DNA from: an uncultured Kiritimatiellota bacterium | Lineage (GTDB): Bacteria > Verrucomicrobiota > Kiritimatiellia > RFP12 > UBA1067 | Length of the DNA stretch: 9,485 bases | Assembly: GCA_934635045.1 (NCBI GenBank) | Contig: CAKTZA010000097.1 | Span: 1-9,485, forward strand | Reading direction: 5' to 3' | Shown here: piece by piece, positions 1 to 4,852 of the stretch | Layout: every line of letters begins with the position of its first letter | Position numbering within the stretch: position 1 is the first letter of the stretch | Notes under the pieces: model-generated | What the model saw: only the letters and a program-made list of their open reading frames with translations | What the model was told of the DNA's origin: nothing | The model's database searches: none | Translations under genes and position numbers: made by a program

Positions 1-49
1 CTCCCTTTTGATGCCTCCAGCAGTTCCTTTTCGCAACACAGGGAATGAC

Positions 50-772
50 TCACTCGCGCGAAGCCGCTTTCTTCAACGCCGCGTCCCTTTCCTTCTGTAT
101 GCGCGCACGCGCCTGTTTCGCGTAAAAGCCAAGGCGGGTGATGTCTTCGCGCTTGCGGACAGGGCGACCGATCAGTTTCTCGAATTTTGCTCGAATCGCG
201 TCCATTTTCTCGACGTCATTTGGATAGCGTGCTTCGTTGAATTCGTCAATCTCAAAATTTTCAATCACGCTCTCGCGGTATTCCGCAAGAGCCTGATAAT
301 TGTTCCATTTCTCATTTTCTTCTCGCCAAGAAATAATCTCCATTGCCTTTTCAGGTTTCATCGAGAGTATTTGACGATCCAGCCATCTGATTGTATCAAG
401 GCGCACATTCCACCTTGCCACATAATCAGACCCAGTTTCGTACATTGCCCCAATCAAATCCCAATTAAGCATATGGCAAGCCTCGCGAACAGCCGCGTAT
501 CTGCGGGATGGGCGCAGCCCCTCGACGGGGATGCGCATCAAGGCTTCTCGCCATTCCGTTATCAAGGCGTCCCGTTTGGCTTTCTCCTTTACGTCCTTTA
601 GTTTCTCCCGCACCTCATCGCTCTCCATGATTGCGCGGACGGACGCGTTAGTCGCCAACGCTCCGATCAGGACGCGCGCCGCCGCGATGGCGTTCTCCTC
701 TCGTGTTGGTGGACGCTTCTCGCACCCCGATTGCCCGCAAAGAATGAGAGTTGCCATCAAGATTCGTTTCAT
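50..772 (-). CDS. Small helical lipoprotein C, partner of the beta-rich protein encoded just upstream
   Basis: A 240-residue predicted lipoprotein of unknown function. The N-terminus has a basic start, a short hydrophobic stretch and a lipobox ending QSGC, so Cys17 would be lipidated and the protein anchored in a membrane. The rest is charged and predicted helical (rich in Glu, Arg, Lys, Ala), with no catalytic motif I recognise. Near the C-terminus it has GRPVRKREDITR, matching GRPMRTRDEVIR of lipoprotein B at 4065-4760 (6 of 12 identical), and both have an upstream Tyr...Phe-Glu helix, so they are paralogs. The start is chosen because ATG at 770-772 overlaps the stop codon of the upstream gene as ATGA (769-772), the arrangement expected of translational coupling. 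The two genes therefore probably act together. What is seen: lipobox, overlap, paralogy. What is inferred: helical fold and joint function. Confidence 0.85.
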   Translation of the reverse strand: MKRILMATLILCGQSGCEKRPPTREENAIAAARVLIGALATNASVRAIMESDEVREKLKDVKEKAKRDALITEWREALMRIPVEGLRPSRRYAAVREACHMLNWDLIGAMYETGSDYVARWNVRLDTIRWLDRQILSMKPEKAMEIISWREENEKWNNYQALAEYRESVIENFEIDEFNEARYPNDVEKMDAIRAKFEKLIGRPVRKREDITRLGFYAKQARARIQKERDAALKKAASRE

Positions 773-1968
773 TGTACCCGTACTCCGTTGAGGATGATGC
801 CGCCGTCGATCTCTCGTTGGACGGTATTGCCGTGTTTCTTGACTTCGACATTCCCCTGCGCGTCAATTATCATGACTTGCCGGGCTTCTTTCGCGAAAAT
901 GCCGACGGGATCGTCGCCTTCCTCGACCCTAAGGGAGGCCCAACCGCAAGGGACCTCCCATGTCAAGTTTCCGACAGACCATCCATTAGTTCCGATTGTC
1001 GAGACAAAGCCTGTTGAATCCAATTGAGGCAACGCCCTCTTGAAGCCAGCTTCATCGTTTAGAAACCTATTATCTCCAAATACCGTAAGCCAATCGCCAG
1101 CCCCCTGATCTTCGCCGTGAAGCCATTCAGACATGAAGAAAGTGTCGGCAAAATAGCCGCTGTGGCTTCCACCCACGTTTGGCACTTCTTCAATCCGAAT
1201 CCTTGAGAACGAAACATCCAATGGCAACACGTACAATCCCATCGTCAAGAGGAGGCCCCCTGCCTGGCCAGCGGTCACATCCCTGACATCATACCACACA
1301 TCTTCCGCAAGCACCGCATGAGGCTCCACGACAGATGTATGGGGAATATATTCTGCACCACCCCCTGTGAGTCCAAAACCATTTGATTCCGTTTGAAGCG
1401 GGCAATTGTACTCAAACGAGCCAGATTTCCCAATGATTGTGCCTCTGCCAATTTTGAGTGAAGCAACAGAAGATGCGGCGGGTTGATATGTGCAGTCCAC
1501 GATTTCGCCAATGCCAAATTTGTGTCGGAAATCTTTGTCGTTTTCAGGAGCATGGATCCTTGGCTGAACAGACACCTTGACCGACGTCGCCTTGTCGATG
1601 GTCGTCTGCGACCAGTCTGTCTCGTTTTCCGAGAACGTCGCCGTGACGACGATGTCGTCCTCGCCGCCGCTCGGCCTGACGGCGCGGTAGGTGTTCTTGA
1701 ACGTGACCTCTTCGCCCGGCTCAAGGTCGCACTCGAACGGCAGGGGGCTTCCGCCGTATTGCACGAGGCCGTCCGCGCCCCGGATCTCGATGCGGACGTG
1801 CCCGCCGCGCGTGCCGCCGTTGCCGCATATGTTGCTTTCGATAAACACATGCGCCGAAGAAACGCAAGGCGTTTCGGAGGGAACCTTCGCCGAAGGCGAA
1901 CCCGAAGGGCGCGCAAGCGGGCGCGAGGTGTCGGAGAAGCGGGGAACACGGAGAAAGCGCAGACGCAT
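769..1968 (-). CDS. Beta-rich hypothetical protein B, paralog of the protein at the right end; N-terminus probably chimeric
   Basis: A 399-residue protein of unknown function, rich in Gly, Val, Thr and aromatic residues, as in beta-sandwich surface or secreted proteins. It is paralogous to the partial protein at 8680-9485. Shared blocks in order are (T/V)ATFxE near residue 109, RHK near 148, VVEP near 213, PLDVSF at 249-254, EVP near 261, GYFA at 271-274 and a GA(G/x)xW...DN block near 289-300. No signal peptide is visible. Residues 1-40 (Arg-, Pro- and Ser-rich) look unlike the rest and fall on a palindrome-rich GC stretch, so the true start is uncertain; the convincing part begins near Val41. 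The frame runs directly on from the endonuclease stop (TGA, three codons, ATG). GC content is about 64% at 1561-1860 and about 46% at 1381-1560, so the gene seems built of two modules. Its stop overlaps the start of lipoprotein C. It may be a 5'-truncated copy of a longer gene. Confidence 0.72.
   Translation of the reverse strand: MRLRFLRVPRFSDTSRPLARPSGSPSAKVPSETPCVSSAHVFIESNICGNGGTRGGHVRIEIRGADGLVQYGGSPLPFECDLEPGEEVTFKNTYRAVRPSGGEDDIVVTATFSENETDWSQTTIDKATSVKVSVQPRIHAPENDKDFRHKFGIGEIVDCTYQPAASSVASLKIGRGTIIGKSGSFEYNCPLQTESNGFGLTGGGAEYIPHTSVVEPHAVLAEDVWYDVRDVTAGQAGGLLLTMGLYVLPLDVSFSRIRIEEVPNVGGSHSGYFADTFFMSEWLHGEDQGAGDWLTVFGDNRFLNDEAGFKRALPQLDSTGFVSTIGTNGWSVGNLTWEVPCGWASLRVEEGDDPVGIFAKEARQVMIIDAQGNVEVKKHGNTVQREIDGGIILNGVRVQ
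1884..1901. repeat. Nested short palindromes at the 5' end of the beta-rich gene B
   Basis: Two overlapping inverted repeats are read directly: CCTTCG-C-CGAAGG at 1884-1896 and TTCGCC-GAA-GGCGAA at 1887-1901. They lie in a GC-rich, low-complexity stretch (about 1880-1955) that encodes the odd Arg/Pro/Ser-rich first residues of the beta-rich protein B. The position, between the endonuclease stop and the recognisable protein, suits a dispersed palindromic repeat sitting at an insertion junction. No second copy occurs in this window, so calling it a dispersed repeat is inference. Confidence 0.45.
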
Positions 1969-1977
1969 CCACAGGGC

Positions 1978-2907
1978 TCAAATCAATTCGCGATAATGTG
2001 CCTCAAGAACGGACAGAACCTCCAAGAAGCTCCGCTTTTGCGCCGATTCGGGGATGCCATCTACTTTGGCGCGAAGACGATCAAGGGCTTTCTCGATTTG
2101 TTCGTCCGTCGCGTCTTGATGGAATATCTTGAAGAACTCAAGCCAGTAGGCGGCGCGTATGCCGCAGACCGGCTGAAGCTGCATCTTGGACAGATAGTCG
2201 TCCATCAGCCCCGTGCGGGCGATTCGCCCGAAATTCTTGCCCTTGTCCGACTGCGGCTGATCATTTGTCGCATCGGCCTTGCGCGGATACGGCTCGGCAA
2301 TGGACGGAATGCGGATTTCGGACGCACCGCCATCGCCTCGCATCTGCTTCCAATGCCAATTGCGGTAGGCGGCGGCATACTTCGCCGACTCGATGTAAGG
2401 CGAATAGATTCGCGGCCGCCCGGAGATTACGCTGTTCAAGACCCACGGCACGACCATGATTACGTCCGCCTCGGCACACGCCGCGCTTGTCTGCTGGAAT
2501 CGCAGGCTTGGCTCGGCCTCCTTCGCCAGCAGATACCAGCCTTTCAGCTCAATCCCCATGATCGGCTTCGCCGTCTCGTCCGAAAGGTTCTTCAGGACGA
2601 CATCCGGGAAGGACTGAGGCTGGCGCACGAACAGGTACGTGCCATAGGCATTGTCGGGATCCCAGACGCTCCGTATGGTGTTCAGCGTCTCGACGACTTG
2701 GTTCTCGATCGTCGCGCCCAGCGCCGAATTCAACGTGAACACGTCCGTCGCATTCACGCCCTCGATGAACGTGTCGCTGTGAAAATGCGCAGGAAGCACC
2801 TTGAGAGCGTCAAGGACACCACGCCACAGCTTTTTGTGCGGCCACGTGTCGGATGGCTCAATGCGCTTGATGTTCGTGGGCATCTGCTTTTTTGATTCAG
2901 GCTTCAT
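1978..2907 (-). CDS. Type II restriction endonuclease of the PD-(D/E)XK fold
   Basis: A 309-residue protein that I read as the restriction partner of the methyltransferase immediately upstream. It has a PD-(D/E)XK signature: SFPDVVL with Pro101-Asp102, then GIELKGW with Glu120 and Lys122 (D-x17-E-x-K), preceded by a helix with Glu68 and Glu73 (ATIENQVVETLNTIR) in the place where many such nucleases have a conserved acidic helix. In this fold Asp, Glu and Lys bind Mg2+ and cut both DNA strands. The length is normal for an orthodox type II enzyme. The start ATG (2905-2907) overlaps the last 11 bp of the methyltransferase gene, so the nuclease is translated after, and probably coupled to, its protective methylase. 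I do not recognise the specific family and cannot state a recognition site. No frameshift or missing catalytic residue is seen, so it is probably active. Confidence 0.8.
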   Translation of the reverse strand: MKPESKKQMPTNIKRIEPSDTWPHKKLWRGVLDALKVLPAHFHSDTFIEGVNATDVFTLNSALGATIENQVVETLNTIRSVWDPDNAYGTYLFVRQPQSFPDVVLKNLSDETAKPIMGIELKGWYLLAKEAEPSLRFQQTSAACAEADVIMVVPWVLNSVISGRPRIYSPYIESAKYAAAYRNWHWKQMRGDGGASEIRIPSIAEPYPRKADATNDQPQSDKGKNFGRIARTGLMDDYLSKMQLQPVCGIRAAYWLEFFKIFHQDATDEQIEKALDRLRAKVDGIPESAQKRSFLEVLSVLEAHYRELI

Positions 2908-3994
2908 GGGACAGTCTCTCCTTTGCGACGTTGAAGAATCGGGGATTCACTTCTGCGGCAAACGCCTTTCGCCCTGTGCGGGCCGCCGCAATTGCCGTCG
3001 AGCATAATCCGCCGAACGGCTCCCAGACGACATCTCCAGGATCGGACGAAGATCGGATGATTCGCATGAGCAGCTGCAATGGCTTCTGGTTCATGTGCAA
3101 ACAGGCTCCACCCTCCTTGATGCGCTCGGCTCCACGGACGGCCGGAAGTTCCCAAACGTTCGAGACGCCCACCTCGCAATGGAACTTTGCGCGCATCAAT
3201 TCCCACTCCTCCGCCGCAAACGGCTTTCCGTCCGCCTTCGCGAAATAAGGACGCCCATCTGCACGACCGAACTCGTTCGCATAAGCCGCGATGCGGACAA
3301 AAGCATCGGACGGCGGAAAATACCAAAGATGGTCAGAAGCAAAATATTTCCGCGTTGCAGCATCCTTGACGCCACATGCGGTATTCGCAAGACGGAACGG
3401 CAATCCCGTGCGCCGCCACTCCTCACGCATCCAGTCCTTGAGCGGCAGTTCCGTGCCATTCGACGGCAACACGTTCTTTCGCACGTACTGTGCGCACACT
3501 TCCGTCACGACAGGATATTTGCGGATCGTCCGCGTGTTGCAGTTCCCCGCCACATGAGACATTCCCTTGTTCCAGATGTGGCAGTTCCTGAACTCCCACC
3601 CAGACTCCTCGATCACCCGATGGCAATTGGCCCATCCCTGCTCGGAGTTCCAGAACCAAAGGGTCGCCGACGGCAAGGCACGGTCATGCCACATCTTCAA
3701 AAACGGGTGATAGAAGTCCGCCAATCCTTCTGGCGTCGCCGGATCTCCCGGATAGCTCGCGAGTCCATATGGGCCGTCCGAAACAATCACGGTCGGGCGT
3801 TCCCATCTTTCGCAAAGCCTCAGGCTGTCGCCAAACTCGATCTGAACGCCGTTTTTCGCAGACTGCATTGACGCCGAGACATCCTTCGTCGCCTCGTTCG
3901 ACGTCCCACTGTCTGCCCTGACGTTCGGCGTTGCCATTTTCGCTGCGCGCGACGATACGAGTCGCACCATGTTCTGTCGTAGTCTCTCTGCCAT
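2897..3994 (-). CDS. Site-specific DNA methyltransferase, beta class (N6-adenine or N4-cytosine)
   Basis: A 365-residue amino-methyltransferase that would protect host DNA from the endonuclease encoded immediately downstream. The catalytic motif IV comes first, as SDGPYG at residues 72-77, a variant of the usual (D/S)PPY with Gly in the second position. The SAM-binding motif I lies near the C-terminus, as EPFGGLCSTA (325-334), followed by an acidic residue in AAEVN (Glu348). HMNQKP at 300-305 corresponds to motif X. The order IV, target-recognition region, X, I is that of beta-class enzymes. The first 45 residues are poorly ordered and may not all be translated; Met9 (3970) and Met20 are alternative starts. 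ATG 3994 is only 14 nt downstream of a TATAAT box, leaving a very short leader. Methylated base and target site cannot be read from the sequence. An 11-bp overlap with the endonuclease gene supports a two-gene operon. Confidence 0.9.
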   Translation of the reverse strand: MAERLRQNMVRLVSSRAAKMATPNVRADSGTSNEATKDVSASMQSAKNGVQIEFGDSLRLCERWERPTVIVSDGPYGLASYPGDPATPEGLADFYHPFLKMWHDRALPSATLWFWNSEQGWANCHRVIEESGWEFRNCHIWNKGMSHVAGNCNTRTIRKYPVVTEVCAQYVRKNVLPSNGTELPLKDWMREEWRRTGLPFRLANTACGVKDAATRKYFASDHLWYFPPSDAFVRIAAYANEFGRADGRPYFAKADGKPFAAEEWELMRAKFHCEVGVSNVWELPAVRGAERIKEGGACLHMNQKPLQLLMRIIRSSSDPGDVVWEPFGGLCSTAIAAARTGRKAFAAEVNPRFFNVAKERLSHEA

Positions 3995-4008
3995 GTTACT
4001 TGCCGAGA

Positions 4009-4017
4009 ATTATATCA
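4009..4017 (-). promoter_or_regulatory. Extended -10 promoter (TGATATAAT) for the methyltransferase-endonuclease operon
   Basis: Minus-strand TGATATAAT is a perfect match to the extended -10 form TGnTATAAT, with TATAAT at 4014-4009. No good -35 box is seen at 17 bp, as is common for extended -10 promoters. Transcription would begin near 4002, about 7 nt before the first ATG (3994), with no Shine-Dalgarno site in between. The same box form lies before the MmeI-like gene (7980-7988), so both restriction units seem to bring their own promoter. Confidence 0.6.
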
Positions 4018-4064
4018 TAATGTGCACAGGAAGAAGGTACACCTGTCATCCAGCACCTGCCCAA

Positions 4065-4760
4065 TCATTGAATGGCCCGCATCTCGTCTGACATCTTTCG
4101 CTCTCGCCTGTCTCGTATCACTTCGTCCCTTGTTCGCATCGGACGACCCAAGAACGCTTCCACTAAAGCCTTTGCCTTCGTTCGCTCCTCGTCGGTGGCA
4201 TTGTAGGACTTGCAAAAGCCATCAAATTTCTGCTCAAACGCCGACACAAGCGACTCGTATCGCTCCAGACAGTATCGGTAGTCCCGACGCCACGACTCGA
4301 ATTTCACAGGGTTGTCCTTCCTCAATCGGGCGGATTCGCCATTGGATGTCATCAGTTTCCATCGGTCAAGTAACCGTCTCATCCACTTAAACTGCTGAAC
4401 ATTCGATCGGCTCTCGTCCTCAATCGTCCATCGTCCGGTCTCGCTCCACCGATAGGGCAGCAGCCAACTCCAGACGGTCAAGAACACACGACATTGGCGT
4501 TCGTAGTCATCGCCCTGAAGTTTGATGCCATACAATTTGTCTTGTAGGATCCGATAACAGGCCGCACGAACGGCTCGGTTCGTTTTCGATTGGATCAGAT
4601 CGCCCACCCGGTTGAGTGGGTCTCGCACATTCGGTTCACCCAACCGCCGAATGGCCCTGTCAGCCTCTTTCTCGACTTCACGCAAGGAAGGGTCTTTCTG
4701 CCGATCGCAGCCCACAGTCGCCAGTGCCAACAGAATGCAAAAGAAGACAAGTCTTACCAT
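4065..4760 (-). CDS. Small helical lipoprotein B, paralog of lipoprotein C, whose partner gene is destroyed
   Basis: A 231-residue predicted lipoprotein of unknown function. A hydrophobic signal sequence ends in LATVGC, making Cys18 the lipidation site. The mature part is helical and highly charged, rich in Arg, Trp and Tyr. Its C-terminal GRPMRTRDEVIR matches GRPVRKREDITR of lipoprotein C, and both carry a similar Trp/Arg-rich helix in the middle and a Tyr...Phe-Glu helix before the motif. In the other two pairs a beta-rich protein gene lies just upstream; here only its last 32 codons survive (4754-4852), overlapping this start by 7 bp (ATGGTAA). The gene is thus an orphan, and its expression may depend on transcription from the MmeI-like gene in front of it. 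The reading frame is intact. A 70-bp gap with the promoter of the second R-M operon follows. Confidence 0.83.
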   Translation of the reverse strand: MVRLVFFCILLALATVGCDRQKDPSLREVEKEADRAIRRLGEPNVRDPLNRVGDLIQSKTNRAVRAACYRILQDKLYGIKLQGDDYERQCRVFLTVWSWLLPYRWSETGRWTIEDESRSNVQQFKWMRRLLDRWKLMTSNGESARLRKDNPVKFESWRRDYRYCLERYESLVSAFEQKFDGFCKSYNATDEERTKAKALVEAFLGRPMRTRDEVIRDRRERKMSDEMRAIQ

Positions 4761-4852
4761 AGCTTCACTCCATCAAGATAAACGGATCCCAACACCTCGC
4801 GGACGGCCTCATGGCGCAGCTTGCGCACACCCGCCGTGCCAAAGGCGTCAAT
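4754..4852 (-). pseudogene. C-terminal remnant (32 codons) of a third beta-rich protein gene, cut by the MmeI-like gene
   Basis: On the minus strand, codons from ATT at 4852 to the TAA at 4756-4754 encode a 32-residue tail that begins IDAFGTAGVRK and ends YLDGVKLW. It aligns without gaps to the last 32 residues of the beta-rich protein B (IDAQGNVEVKK ... ILNGVRVQ), with 12 identical residues and both ending at a stop codon. The homology begins right at the TGA stop of the MmeI-like gene (4848-4850), and an in-frame TGA lies at 4864-4862, so nothing of the gene remains further upstream. The stop overlaps the ATG of lipoprotein B (ATGGTAA, 4760-4754), matching the gene-pair layout seen at 769-772 and 8669-8682. 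I infer that an R-M gene replaced the body of this gene. Confidence 0.72.

Noticed and set aside
1..49. Possible start of a further gene beyond the left edge (AAAAGGGAG on the minus strand)
   Set aside because: Purine-rich sequence at the edge could be a ribosome binding site, but no coding sequence is available to support it.
1483..2895. Plus-strand open frame spanning the endonuclease and part of the beta-rich gene B
   Set aside because: Crosses two minus-strand genes, is Arg-rich and has no recognisable motif.
4015..4068. Tiny ORF of 17 codons (starting MIGQVLDDR) whose ATG overlaps the stop of lipoprotein B as ATGA
   Set aside because: The overlap is suggestive of a lost downstream gene start, but it is too short, has no homology I can see, and its stop codon coincides with the promoter box of the methyltransferase.
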